A stretch of 38,234 nucleotides of DNA. Source: Streptomyces sp. NTH33 (GTDB taxonomy: Bacteria > Actinomycetota > Actinomycetes > Streptomycetales > Streptomycetaceae). The stretch spans positions 1 to 38,234 of the forward strand of contig NZ_POTZ01000009.1 in the NCBI RefSeq assembly GCF_003236365.1. The letters are read 5' to 3'. Numbering within the stretch: the first letter of the stretch is position 1; every line of letters begins with the position of its first letter. A program made the translations under genes and the position numbers. The notes under the pieces are model-generated. The model was not told the origin of the DNA. It saw nothing but the letters and a program-made list of their open reading frames with translations, and did not search any database. Below, in pieces: positions 19,783-28,297 of this stretch.

Positions 19783-22560
19783 TCAGCCGTCGGTCGGGGC
19801 TGCGGCGTGCGGTCCGCCGTCGAGCATGCGGTCCACGACCCGCGCTGTCGCGAGACCGTCCCCGGGTTCGCAGAAGTCCTTTATGAACTGAGCGTACTTC
19901 TCCCGGTACTCCGCTTCGACGGCATCGACGTCGCGCAGGGCCTTGACCAGGTCTTCGGAGGTCTGCAGCAGCGGGCCGGGCGCCCGGGTGGTGAGGTCGA
20001 AGTACAAGCCGCGCAGCGTGTCCCGGTAGTGCTCCAGGTCGTAGGTGAAGAACAGTATCGGCTTACCCGAGTGCGCGAAGTCGAAGAACGCCGAGGAGTA
20101 GTCGGTGACCAGCACATCGGCGACGAGGTACAGATCGGCGATGTCCGGGTAGCGGGTGACATCCCACACGAAGCCCCGGCCGGCACCCGGTACGTTGTCA
20201 TGGACCCTCGGGTGCTTGCGGAAGAGCAGCACATGGTCGTGACCGAGTTCGGCCTGGGCCGCGGCCAGGTCGATCCGCAGATCGAGTTTGTACAGCTTGC
20301 TCGCGTGCTTCTGGTCTTCCCGCCAGGTAGGAGCGTAGAGCACCACCTTCTTGCCCTCGGGCAGGCCGAGCCGCTCCCTGACCCGCGCGGCCCGCGCGTC
20401 GCGGTCGGGGGCGTGGAAGACGTCGTTGCGCGGATAACCGCTCTCGAGCATTTCGCCTTCGATGCTGTACGCCCTGCGCATGATCTCTGTGGTGTACGCG
20501 TTCGGCGACACCACGAAGTCGAACTGCCGGTAGCTGTGCGGCAGGCTGGCGATATAGGCGGGATTCGACTTGGTAGTGCCGAGGAGGTCCTTGCCGATCT
20601 TCTTCAGCGGCGTGCCGTGCCAGGTCTGCACGACCCGCTGCCCGGGGCGGGTGACGAACCAATCGCCTATTGTCGTGTTGACGACGACGTAGCGGCTGCG
20701 CGCCAGTGCCTCGTACCACTCGCGACTGCCACGGCCCACCACACGCGCTCCCGGCGGCATCTCGGGCAGTCCCCCGTCCTGGGTCCAGATGTGCTCGACG
20801 TCGACCCCCCGGCGCACCAGCTCCTCGTAGACCGCCCGCGGCGAGTCCGAGAACTGCTTGCCGCTGAGGCTCATGTAGAGCACCGCGTCGCGCAAGGGGA
20901 GCTCGCGCTGCTCGTGGAAGTACACCTCGCACAGCATGCGCTGCCGGTAGGCGCCGTGCTCATCGGGGCCGAGCAGCCGTTCCGGCTCGATGAAGATGCG
21001 GTCGAAGTGGCGGCGGTCCACGGTGTAGGCACGCTGCGGGCCGCTGAAGCACATGGGCAGCTCCTGCACCTGCTCCGGACGCAAGGTCACCGGGACGTCC
21101 CCGGACTTGTCCCAGGCGTCCGCGTCGCGGAAGTACAGGTACCAGCGACCGGGGCACAGGGGCAGCTCGGGACCGTGCGCCTGCGGGGCCGCCTCGGGCT
21201 TGATCCGGACCGTGAACCGCCCGTCGGCAAGCTCGACCGGCAGCTCCTTCTCCTCGAAGCGGGTCCCGTGCCGCAGGATGACCTTCTTCCCGGCCACTTC
21301 CTCAGCGGGATACGTACCCTCGAGCACCAGCTCCCCCGACCCCGTCACGGTCATCGCGTCGACCACGGGTCGGACGGCTCGCGTTGCCAGCACCAGCCTG
21401 CCGGGCCCGTCGCGGTGGACGGCCAGCTCGCGGCCGGGGGCAAGCCGGTGCCTGCTGGTCGTGAAGCCCTCGGCGAGGAGGGCCGCCTGGCCCCGGCCGT
21501 CGGCTCCCCTCAAGGTCACCTTGAATTGCCGGGTCTTGGTTCCCGGCAGGTCGTTCGCGGCCAGCTGGGCAAGGCTGAAGACCGACTGGTGGCGCCGGAA
21601 CGCGTCAGGGGAACCGGACAGGGGAGTGAGCGGGCTGTCGAGTCTGGTGTCGCCTTCGACGACGGTCACGGCGGTGGGGACCTTGGCGCCGCTCCGCGCC
21701 CTGGTGACCAGTCGCAGTTCGCCGTCGGCGACGGTGCAGGACTCGACCTCGACAGGGGGCTGCTGCACCGTGATGCTCACGGCATTCTTGGTGAAGCCGA
21801 CCACGAGACGTGAGCCGTCCGCCAGATGGCGAACCTGGTTGTGCCCGGCCGTGCCCGCGTCGCGCTGGCGCACCCGCGCGCCGTAGATCCCGCCCGGTCC
21901 CAGGATCCCGACTTGCAGAAACCACTGGCCGGCACCGCGCCCGGCGAGCTCGCGCAGCCGACGAGCGGAGACGACGACTTCGAAGCCCGTGTGGTCGTAG
22001 CAGTGCAGGGCCTGTCCGGAGGCGACGGTGGCCTGCTCGCTGCGGGTGCGGCGCATGCGCAGTCTGATGCGGCGGCCGGTCTCGTCGTTCTTCAGCACCG
22101 CGAATCGGCCGACGGCGCGGCCCGATGGACGCGGCAGGTTCGCGACGAACGCGTACCCTTCCCATACCAGATCGTCGCCGCGCCAGCCGACCGAGGTGAG
22201 CTGCGCCGTCGCCGGCAAGTCGCGACGCGTGAGCGCGGCGATCCGTTCAGGCAGCGCCAGGCCCCGCAGCCCCGGCAGCACCAGCCGGGGGCGCCGGGCG
22301 CCTGCCACGAGGAAGGCGCCCGGGTCCCTGCGCTGGTGCCGGACCACCTCGACAAGATCCTCGGCGCGCCCCTCGGCAGCGAGATACCACATGACGCGCT
22401 CGATCGGAGGGAGGACAGTGAGCACCCCCTCGCCGTGGACGTCGAGCAGTTCCCGCGCCGTGGCGCGCAACTCCTCGCGCTCGGCCTGCGAGCTCTCGGG
22501 AAAATATCGCAAGATCCCCCGTACTCTTGCCGACGCGAGATCGGCGAGAGACTGCGCCAT
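19783..22560 (-). CDS. CDP-glycerol glycerophosphotransferase family protein (TagF-like)
   Basis: 925 residues from an ATG at 22560 with GAAGAAGGG upstream. The C-terminal 370 residues are the CDP-glycerol:polyglycerophosphate transferase domain: VVNTTIGDWFVTRPGQRVVQ, TWHGTPLKKIGKDL, a Rossmann half VVLYAPTWREDQ, the histidine-bearing LLFRKHPRVHDN, and ADVLVTDYSSAFFDF. It should polymerise or attach glycerol-phosphate units of teichoic-acid-like wall polymers at the inner membrane face. Residues 1-550 are beta-rich accessory sequence. Many streptomycete relatives, as I recall them, have a GT2 glycosyltransferase domain in front. Here the gene starts inside the linker helix region, right beside IS3 debris, so the N-terminus may have been lost. 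A stop lies six codons upstream in frame. Confidence 0.85.
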   Translation of the reverse strand: MAQSLADLASARVRGILRYFPESSQAEREELRATARELLDVHGEGVLTVLPPIERVMWYLAAEGRAEDLVEVVRHQRRDPGAFLVAGARRPRLVLPGLRGLALPERIAALTRRDLPATAQLTSVGWRGDDLVWEGYAFVANLPRPSGRAVGRFAVLKNDETGRRIRLRMRRTRSEQATVASGQALHCYDHTGFEVVVSARRLRELAGRGAGQWFLQVGILGPGGIYGARVRQRDAGTAGHNQVRHLADGSRLVVGFTKNAVSITVQQPPVEVESCTVADGELRLVTRARSGAKVPTAVTVVEGDTRLDSPLTPLSGSPDAFRRHQSVFSLAQLAANDLPGTKTRQFKVTLRGADGRGQAALLAEGFTTSRHRLAPGRELAVHRDGPGRLVLATRAVRPVVDAMTVTGSGELVLEGTYPAEEVAGKKVILRHGTRFEEKELPVELADGRFTVRIKPEAAPQAHGPELPLCPGRWYLYFRDADAWDKSGDVPVTLRPEQVQELPMCFSGPQRAYTVDRRHFDRIFIEPERLLGPDEHGAYRQRMLCEVYFHEQRELPLRDAVLYMSLSGKQFSDSPRAVYEELVRRGVDVEHIWTQDGGLPEMPPGARVVGRGSREWYEALARSRYVVVNTTIGDWFVTRPGQRVVQTWHGTPLKKIGKDLLGTTKSNPAYIASLPHSYRQFDFVVSPNAYTTEIMRRAYSIEGEMLESGYPRNDVFHAPDRDARAARVRERLGLPEGKKVVLYAPTWREDQKHASKLYKLDLRIDLAAAQAELGHDHVLLFRKHPRVHDNVPGAGRGFVWDVTRYPDIADLYLVADVLVTDYSSAFFDFAHSGKPILFFTYDLEHYRDTLRGLYFDLTTRAPGPLLQTSEDLVKALRDVDAVEAEYREKYAQFIKDFCEPGDGLATARVVDRMLDGGPHAAAPTDG

Positions 22561-23084
22561 GAGTAACGCCCTTCTTCAACGTGCCAGTGAACTCCAAGCC
22601 ATCGCACGTTAACCGAGTCACTCGTGTGCCGCACGTTTCGCGTGATAACAGTGCGGGCACATGCAGCTTGGATCCGCTGCCCCAGGCCAGGACGTGCCCA
22701 GGGTCCCTTGCAGGATTGAGCTTCGTCCGGTTCGCCGGAGTGGCATGGAAACGGACAGAATGTCCCCGTTCGGGCGGGGAGCGATCGCAGTGCGGGCACG
22801 GTCTCGGTGATCATGTGAGTGTCGAAGTCCCATGAACACGTGGCGAGTCCGTGCCTGCTCCTGCATCTTCCCTCATGCCCGCCGGCCTGGGCCAACCGGC
22901 CCGGGCTTTTGCCCCGGCCCCGCCGGCGGACGCGGTCCGTCTGTCCGGATTTCTGGGCCTGGTGCCTGATCCGCGAGGCGTCCACGGCCGTCGCTGTCCG
23001 CTGTCCGCGCTGGTGGCCGCTGCCGCAGCGAGTGTGCCGGCCGGCGCCCGGTCGCTGACGTTGAGCACTCTCGTCGCCGTCTGC
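22561..23084. other. Decayed sequence between TagF-like gene and IS3 remnant
   Basis: No intact gene is seen. On the complement, one frame ends in SCMCPHCYHAKRAAHE (around 22620-22665), weakly like the tail of an HNH nuclease, and another has CPHC-like fragments. The frames are broken and I cannot support a product. Confidence 0.4.
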
Positions 23085-23348
23085 GTGGATGGCCAGTTCC
23101 GCCTCCAGTTCGGTGATCCGCCGTCGTGCGGCCACCAGCTCGGCCTGGTCCTCGCTGGTCGGCCCCGGCAGTTTCCCGGTGTCGATGAGGTGCCGACGGC
23201 ACCAGACATAAATCGTCTGCTCGCTGATGCCGAGGCCATAGGCGATCTGCCGGGTCGGCCGGCAGACTTCGACAAAATCGAGGACCTTGCGTCGGAACTC
23301 GACCGGGTAACTACGGGGCACAGAAGCCACCTTGAGTGTCTGGAGCAT
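23085..23348 (-). pseudogene. IS3-family OrfA remnant
   Basis: From an ATG at 23348 the complement reads MLQTLKVASVPRSYPVEFRR, then KVLDFVEVCRPTRQIAYGLG and ISEQTIYVWCRRHLIDTG (the HTH_Tnp_1 domain), and the leucine-zipper start ITELEAELAIH. After this the sequence leaves the family. OrfA normally lasts another 10-20 residues and is followed by OrfB, which is missing here. Inactive. Confidence 0.75.
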
Positions 23349-23694
23349 CATCTGTCCAGCAAGGTGACTCCACCAGACCTGGGGCACATCACCGGTGATC
23401 TTTTTTCAGGCGGACTGGGAGTTGCTCCTGGCTCCACCAGGAGGCTTCCTCAGGAACCTCCCAGGCCACCGGCTGCCGCTACCCCCACGAGGCCATCGAC
23501 GCCCTGGCCGACGAGGCCCCGAACTGCACGAAGTGCTGGACGGCACCCCGCCGCGAGTCCCGACGTCGAGCCCGGATCCGTCCACGGCCTGCGCGGCATC
23601 CGGGCCCTGAGCGAGCGAGCCGCACCCGTCCTCAACGACTCATGGAAGTGAATGCTCCTGAAAAACTTCAGCGGATGCCTTTCGAAAAGGACAG
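23349..23694. other. About 350 bases without an assignable gene
   Basis: A short rightward frame contains CRYPHEAIDALADEAPNCTK near 23467-23526, which has protein-like composition but lacks a credible start and is interrupted. I do not recognise it. The rest shows nothing. Confidence 0.35.
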
Positions 23695-23724
23695 AAAGGG
23701 CCTTCCGGTTCGGGAAGTCCCTTT
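23695..23724. terminator. Stem-loop terminator after the CsbD-family gene
   Basis: AAAGGG-C-CTTCC (23695-23706) pairs with GGAAG-T-CCCTTT (23713-23724) around a short GGTTCG loop, just downstream of the leftward csbD-like stop at 23744. Confidence 0.7.
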
Positions 23725-23743
23725 CCGAAAGGAGCAGGTGACG

Positions 23744-23917
23744 TCAGCGCTTGAAAGCGTCCTTGGCCTTCTCCTTGGCCTCGCGAGCGTCACCCGCGCT
23801 CTTTTCCACCTGCCCCTCGGCGGTCATGCGGTCGTTACCGAGGGCACTTCCCAGAGCCTCCTTGATCTTGCCCTTGGCCTGCTCGGCCTTCGCCTTGGCC
23901 TTCTCGCCGGCAGTCAT
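23744..23917 (-). CDS. CsbD-family stress-response protein
   Basis: 57 residues from an ATG at 23917 with GAGGAGG eight bases upstream. It is rich in Lys, Ala and Glu: MTAGEKAKAKAEQAKGKIKE, then ALGSALGNDRMTAEGQVEKS and AKEKAKDAFKR. This is the CsbD pattern, in which the motif G-[DN]-x-x-x-x-A-x-G is preceded by an amphipathic helix. In Bacillus, CsbD is a general-stress protein under SigB; its biochemical role is unknown. It is divergent from the small membrane protein at 24056 and close to an RsbW-like ATPase, consistent with a small stress locus. Confidence 0.88.
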   Translation of the reverse strand: MTAGEKAKAKAEQAKGKIKEALGSALGNDRMTAEGQVEKSAGDAREAKEKAKDAFKR

Positions 23918-24055
23918 GGAACACGCCTCCTCGTAACTTCTGATCCGCTGTCTCGACAACCGGCTCGTGCCCCGGCTTTGCCTCCATAAACAAGGCTCCT
24001 CGGGGGAATGGCAACCATCGCGCAGGGCAGACGGAACGCCAGGAGGTCGATAACT

Positions 24056-24226
24056 ATGGTTCCCTTGCTGCTCGTTCTGCTCCTCGCGCTGATCCTTTTC
24101 GGTGCCGGCTTCGCCGTCAAACTCCTGTGGTGGGTCGCCCTCGCCGTCCTGGTGCTGTGGCTGCTCGGCTTCGTCATGCGTTCCACCACCACCGGTGGCG
24201 GCCGCGGCCGCTGGTACCGATGGTGA
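24056..24226 (+). CDS. Tiny hydrophobic membrane protein
   Basis: 56 residues from an ATG at 24056 with a perfect AGGAGG upstream. Two hydrophobic stretches (VPLLLVLLLALILFGAGFAV and WWVALAVLVLWLLGFVM) are followed by a polar, glycine- and arginine-rich tail ending GRWYRW. Such short two-helix proteins occur across actinobacteria and Firmicutes beside stress genes. Function unknown. It is divergent from the CsbD-family gene, with 138 bases between starts. Confidence 0.8.
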   Translation: MVPLLLVLLLALILFGAGFAVKLLWWVALAVLVLWLLGFVMRSTTTGGGRGRWYRW

Positions 24227-24250
24227 CCTGACACCACACTCACACCCCTG

Positions 24251-24284
24251 CGTAGGGCCCGGCCGTCACCGGCCGGGCCCTACG
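24251..24284. terminator. Perfect 15-bp stem-loop terminator
   Basis: CGTAGGGCCCGGCCG (24251-24265) and its complement (24270-24284) enclose the loop TCAC. It lies 25 bases after the small membrane-protein stop and probably works for it. Confidence 0.85.
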
Positions 24285-24434
24285 GGCACGCCTGACGAGC
24301 AAGCACACGGACCGCACCCGGCCGGGCGAATGCGTCCGAAAGGGAAAAGGGGGTAGGTGCGTTGCAGTCGGGGGCGGGACGGGCACGCGCGGAAGGAACC
24401 GGCGCGACCTCCTGCCGAGTCTCCGCCCCCGACC

Positions 24435-24872
24435 TCACCCGTCGCCGCTTGCGCCGGGCTGGACGGGTGCGGGCGGCTGGAAGCAGGCGGTGACGTCTTT
24501 CCCGCGAGGACAGCGGTGGGCCCGCCAGCCATCGGCGAGGGCATCGACCAGGAGCAGCCCGCGCCCCCCGAGAGCTTCGTCACCAAAGTGGCGCTGCTCG
24601 GGCAGCCGAGTCGAGGCGTCATGCACGGTCACGTGCAGGCATTCCCGGTCCCAGGTGAGGATGAGCTGCGCGTTGCTGTGGGCGTGGACGTGGGCGTTGG
24701 TGACCAGTTCGGACACGGCCAGCACGACCGAGTCCACCAGATCCGGTGCTGTCCGTGACCAACCGAGGGCCGTCAGATGCTCACGCGTCCAGTCCCTGGC
24801 CGCCTTCACCCCGCTGCTGATCGGCAGCGAACGCGCCCATCCCACAGCTCTCAGTGATGAGTCCTGTTCCAC
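24435..24872 (-). CDS. RsbW/SpoIIAB-like ATP-binding regulatory protein
   Basis: 145 residues if it starts at the GTG at 24872, which follows AAGGAGGGG closely; a TTG at 24890 is a weaker option. It has a HATPase_c_2 fold: the N box LVDSVVLAVSELVTNAHVHA, then VHDASTRLP (G1-like) and GGRGLLLVDALADGW (G2). These proteins are serine kinases/anti-sigma factors, or stand-alone ATPases that are very numerous in Streptomyces. No sigma factor or anti-anti-sigma gene is adjacent. It lies next to the CsbD locus but has its own orientation and spacing, so the partner is unknown. Confidence 0.85.
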   Translation of the reverse strand: MEQDSSLRAVGWARSLPISSGVKAARDWTREHLTALGWSRTAPDLVDSVVLAVSELVTNAHVHAHSNAQLILTWDRECLHVTVHDASTRLPEQRHFGDEALGGRGLLLVDALADGWRAHRCPRGKDVTACFQPPAPVQPGASGDG

Positions 24873-25018
24873 TGCCCCTCCTTCAGCCAACCGCGATACC
24901 TGTCCCGTCTACCCGGCAAACAGCAGACACATCCCACCCCCGCCGGAGCCGCGCCGCCTGCTGTTCGGCAGGTAGGCGCGGCCCCGGCAGACCTGGTGGG
25001 CCGGCCGGTCGGCCCGCG

Positions 25019-25993
25019 TCACAGGTCGAGCACCAACCGGGCACACCGGGCGCGGCCGACGCAGATCATCATGGTGTCGTTGGCCGCGCGCTCCTCCGGC
25101 GACAGCAGACTGTCCCGGTGGTCGGGGATGCCCTCGACGACCTTGGTCTCGCAGGTGCCGCAGATGCCCTCGCGGCAGGAGTTCGGCGCCTCGATGCCGT
25201 GGTCCTCCAGCGCGTCCAGCACCGTCCTGCCCGCGGGCACGGTGACGGTGCGTCCGGTCCGCTGCAGCACCACCTCGAACTCCCCGTCGGCGTCGCCGCC
25301 GTCGGGTTCCCGGGGGGCCGCGGCGAACCGTTCGGTGTGCAGGGCGCCCGGGGGCCAGGGGGCGCAGAGCCGCTCGACGGCTGCGAGCAGCGGCTCGGGG
25401 CCGCAGCAGTACACCGCCGTGCCCTCACGGGGCGCACCCAGGAAGGGCTCCAGGTCGAGCAGGCCGTACTCGTCCTGCGGGCGCACCAGCACCCGGTCGC
25501 CGTAGCGGGCCAGCTCCGGGAGGAAGGCCATGCTCGCCCGCGTCCGCCCGCCGTACAGCAGGGACCAGCGGACACCGCGGGAGGCCGCCCGCTCCAGCAT
25601 CGGCAGCAGCGGGGTGATGCCGATGCCGCCGGCGACGAACAGGTACTCGGGGGCGTCGACGAGCGGGAACCGGTTGCGCGGCCCGGTCACCTCGACCTCC
25701 TCCCCCGGGCGGAGGACCTCGTGCACCGCCCGGGAGCCGCCGCGGGAAGCCGGTTCCCTGAGGACGGAGACGCGCCAGACGGACCGGTCCGCGGGCGGTC
25801 CGTTGAGGGAGTACTGCCGGGTGGCGGAGCCGGGCAGGCACAGGTCCACGTGCGCTCCGGGCTCCCATGCCGGCAGGTCGCCGCCGTCGGGCCGCCGCAG
25901 GTGCACCGAGACCACCCCTTCGGCTTCCCAGACCAGGGCGGCCACGCGCAGCCGCAGCCGCTGCTCCCCGTCCGCGACGGGTGCCGCCGCCAT
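25019..25993 (-). CDS. VanB-like oxygenase reductase (FMN/NAD/2Fe-2S)
   Basis: 324 residues from an ATG at 25993 that overlaps the stop of the preceding gene (TGATG). Domains in order: a flavin-binding barrel (RQYSLNGP near residue 60), a nucleotide-binding domain (FVAGGIGITPLLPMLE, YCCGPEPLL), and a C-terminal plant-type ferredoxin with CREGICGTC and a later ICVGRA cysteine for the 2Fe-2S cluster. This order (FMN-NAD-ferredoxin) is that of phthalate dioxygenase reductase and VanB. It would pass electrons from NAD(P)H to the Rieske oxygenase encoded at 30370-31395, at the other end of the same operon. Confidence 0.92.
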   Translation of the reverse strand: MAAAPVADGEQRLRLRVAALVWEAEGVVSVHLRRPDGGDLPAWEPGAHVDLCLPGSATRQYSLNGPPADRSVWRVSVLREPASRGGSRAVHEVLRPGEEVEVTGPRNRFPLVDAPEYLFVAGGIGITPLLPMLERAASRGVRWSLLYGGRTRASMAFLPELARYGDRVLVRPQDEYGLLDLEPFLGAPREGTAVYCCGPEPLLAAVERLCAPWPPGALHTERFAAAPREPDGGDADGEFEVVLQRTGRTVTVPAGRTVLDALEDHGIEAPNSCREGICGTCETKVVEGIPDHRDSLLSPEERAANDTMMICVGRARCARLVLDL

Positions 25994-26496
25994 CAGGGCA
26001 CCCAGCTCAGGGCGCGGTCCCCGGCGGGACTCAGGCGGACCAGCGCAAGCCGTGCATCCGGGCCGTCGGGTACGCCGCGGCCGTCCGGGTGCCGGACCTC
26101 CACGCTCAGGGGGTCGTCGGCCCCCGCCAGCACCATCGCGTCCGCGTCCGCCAGCAGGTGCCGTCCCTCCACCAGCAGCCGTCCCCCGCAGGCGACCAGG
26201 ACCAGCACGTCGCTCTCGGCGCGGTCCACGGTCGTGCCGGCGCCGGGGTCGACGATCTCCACGTCCGGGCAGACCGCGGCGGGATCGGCGGCGACCTCCA
26301 GGACCGTCCCGTCCGGCAGGGGTTCGGCGATCCGTCGCGCCCCGGGAAGCGGGGCGGTGGTGGGGCCGTGTCCGCCGGCGAGCAGCCGCACCTGCCACTG
26401 CCAGGGCTCGCGGCGGGGTGTGTCCGGTGCGGCCGCGACCTCCCGGCCGCCGCCGTCCACCGGCCGGTGGGCGTTGGCGCGGAGCAGGAGCCTCAT
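25993..26496 (-). CDS. HutD-like protein (tentative)
   Basis: 167 residues from an ATG at 26496 with AAGGAGG six bases upstream. The start LLLRANAHRPVDGGGREVAA, the segment EPWQWQVRLLAGG and the beta-rich remainder recall HutD-family double-cupin proteins of amino-acid catabolic operons. A stretch seen in typical HutD proteins appears shortened, and the normal KNGGG motif is reduced to VDGGG. HutD itself has a regulatory or metabolite-sensing role in histidine use. Its place between the ABC transporter genes and the reductase gene, overlapping the latter, makes it part of this pathway. I am not certain of the family. Confidence 0.45.
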   Translation of the reverse strand: MRLLLRANAHRPVDGGGREVAAAPDTPRREPWQWQVRLLAGGHGPTTAPLPGARRIAEPLPDGTVLEVAADPAAVCPDVEIVDPGAGTTVDRAESDVLVLVACGGRLLVEGRHLLADADAMVLAGADDPLSVEVRHPDGRGVPDGPDARLALVRLSPAGDRALSWVP

Positions 26497-26575
26497 CGTC
26501 GTCCTCCTTCGTCACTCACTCGTCACTCACTCGTGGGAACTCTTGGCGGGGAACCCGTGTGCCGGTCCCGTCGAC

Positions 26576-27361
26576 TCACCGCACCGCGGCCAGGAAGGCC
26601 CTGGTCCGCGCGTGCCGGGGTGCGGTGATGACCTGCTGGGCGGGGCCGACCTCGACGACCTGGCCGGCGTCGAAGAAGGCCACCCGGTCGGCGACCTCAC
26701 GGGCGAAGCCCATCTCGTGAGTGACCACCACCATGGTCATGCCGGAGGTGGCCAGGTCCCGCATCACCGTGAGCACGTCGCCGACGAGTTCGGGGTCCAG
26801 GGCCGAGGTGGGCTCGTCGAACAGCATCAGCTTGGGCCGCATGCACAGCGCCCTGGCGATGGCCACCCGCTGCTGCTGCCCGCCGGACAGGTGCCGGGGG
26901 AAGGCCCGGGCCTTGTCCCTGAGTCCCACCTGGTCGAGCAGGCCCAGGGCCCGCTCGGTGGCCACCTCCTTGGACTCCTTCAGCGCCCGCCGGGGTGCCT
27001 CGACGAGGTTCTCCAGCACCGTCATGTGGGGGAACAGGTTGAAGTGCTGGAACACCATGCCGATCTGGGTGCGCCGGCGGCAGATCTCCCTGTCGCCGAG
27101 CTCGTGCAGCTTGTCTCCGCGCTGCTCGTAGCCCATGACCTGGCCGTCCACCCACATCCGGCCGCCGTCGACGGTCTCCAGGTGGTTGATGCAGCGCAGG
27201 AAGGTGCTCTTGCCCGAGCCGGAGGGGCCGATGAGGCAGACCACCTCGCCCCGCCGGACCTCCAGGTCGACTCCCTTGAGGACCTCCAGTCGCCCGAAGT
27301 GTTTGCGGACCTTCTCGGCCCTGACCATCGGGACCGGTTCCGCGACGCTGTCGGCGGTCAT
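26576..27361 (-). CDS. Amino-acid ABC transporter ATPase (GlnQ-like)
   Basis: 261 residues, ATG at 27361 overlapping the permease stop by ATGA. Walker [11 protein letters not shown]-loop in [11 protein letters not shown], signature LSGGQQQR, Walker [13 protein letters not shown], and H-loop VVTHEMGFA are all intact. The motif [13 protein letters not shown] and the closing region [13 protein letters not shown] are typical of polar-amino-acid importers. It powers uptake with the permease and binding protein encoded just upstream. Confidence 0.95.
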   Translation of the reverse strand: MTADSVAEPVPMVRAEKVRKHFGRLEVLKGVDLEVRRGEVVCLIGPSGSGKSTFLRCINHLETVDGGRMWVDGQVMGYEQRGDKLHELGDREICRRRTQIGMVFQHFNLFPHMTVLENLVEAPRRALKESKEVATERALGLLDQVGLRDKARAFPRHLSGGQQQRVAIARALCMRPKLMLFDEPTSALDPELVGDVLTVMRDLATSGMTMVVVTHEMGFAREVADRVAFFDAGQVVEVGPAQQVITAPRHARTRAFLAAVR

Positions 27362-28296
27362 GACTTTCTCCCGGTGGCGATCGGCGCATGGGTGCTCAGC
27401 ATCTGCTTGAGCTGCTGCAGCGGGGTCGGCGGCAGCGTGCGGTTGCCGCGCGCGAAGCGGCGCTCGACGTAGAACTGGCCGACGGTGAGGACGCTGGTGA
27501 CGACCATGTACCAGATGCTGGCGACGATGAGCAGCGGGATGGTCTGGAAGTTGCGCGAGTACAGGATCTGCGCGGAGTAGAGCAGGTCGGGTACGGCCAG
27601 CACGCTCACCAGGGCGGTGGTCTTCAGCATGCCGATCGTCTCGTTGCCGGTCGGCGGGATGATCACCCGCATCGCCTGCGGCAGGATCACCCGGCGCATG
27701 GTCTGCATCCTGGTCAGGCCCAGCGCTCCGGCGGCCTCGGCCTGGCCCTGCTCCACGGACAGGATGCCGGCCCTGACGATCTCCGACATATAGGCGGCCT
27801 CGTTGAGGCCCAGGCCGAGGATGGCCGCGACCAGCGGGGTGATCAGCCGGTTGGCGTCCAGGGACAGTCCCGGGATACCGAAGGTCAGCGTGGGGTAGAG
27901 CGCCGCCAGGTTGTACCAGAACAGCAGTTGCACCAGGACCGGTGTCCCGCGGAAGAACGAGACGTACAGGAACGCCGCCGACCGTACGACCGGGTTGACC
28001 GACAGCCGCATCACCGCCAGGACGACGCCCAGCACGACACCGAGAGCCATGCAGATCGCGGTGAGTTCCAGCGTGACGACCAGTCCGCGGCCGATGGAGA
28101 CGTCCCGCAGGTAGGTGTTGACGACATCCCAGCCGAAGCGGGGGTTGGTGAACACCGACCGCAGTGTCGCCACGCCGACCAGCAGCAGCACGGCTGCGGT
28201 CAGCCAGCGGATCGGGTGCCGTTTGGGGACGACGGTCAGGTCGGAGTCGGACACCTTGTCGATGTCCAGTGCTGAAGGGGCCGGCAGGGTGGCCAT
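27358..28296 (-). CDS. Amino-acid ABC transporter permease (HisM/GlnP type)
   Basis: 312 residues from an ATG at 28296, one base after the binding-protein stop. About five or more membrane segments are visible, with the coupling loop [21 protein letters not shown] characteristic of the family. [15 protein letters not shown] is another hallmark. An N-terminal cytoplasmic extension of about 25 residues precedes the first helix. A single permease gene implies a homodimeric channel. Confidence 0.94.
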   Translation of the reverse strand: MATLPAPSALDIDKVSDSDLTVVPKRHPIRWLTAAVLLLVGVATLRSVFTNPRFGWDVVNTYLRDVSIGRGLVVTLELTAICMALGVVLGVVLAVMRLSVNPVVRSAAFLYVSFFRGTPVLVQLLFWYNLAALYPTLTFGIPGLSLDANRLITPLVAAILGLGLNEAAYMSEIVRAGILSVEQGQAEAAGALGLTRMQTMRRVILPQAMRVIIPPTGNETIGMLKTTALVSVLAVPDLLYSAQILYSRNFQTIPLLIVASIWYMVVTSVLTVGQFYVERRFARGNRTLPPTPLQQLKQMLSTHAPIATGRKS

Positions 28297-28297
28297 G

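Noticed and set aside
19702..21813. A 703-codon open frame opposite the TagF-like gene
   Set aside because: Shadow frame rich in Gly/Val/Arg/His/Gln without domains.
26510..26531. CGTCACTCACT repeated twice as a possible operator
   Set aside because: Only two short copies next to a ribosome site inside an operon; better explained as a small slippage duplication.
24854..27472. An 872-codon + strand frame across the reductase, HutD-like and ABC ATPase genes
   Set aside because: It runs antisense through three recognised genes and has no protein family of its own.
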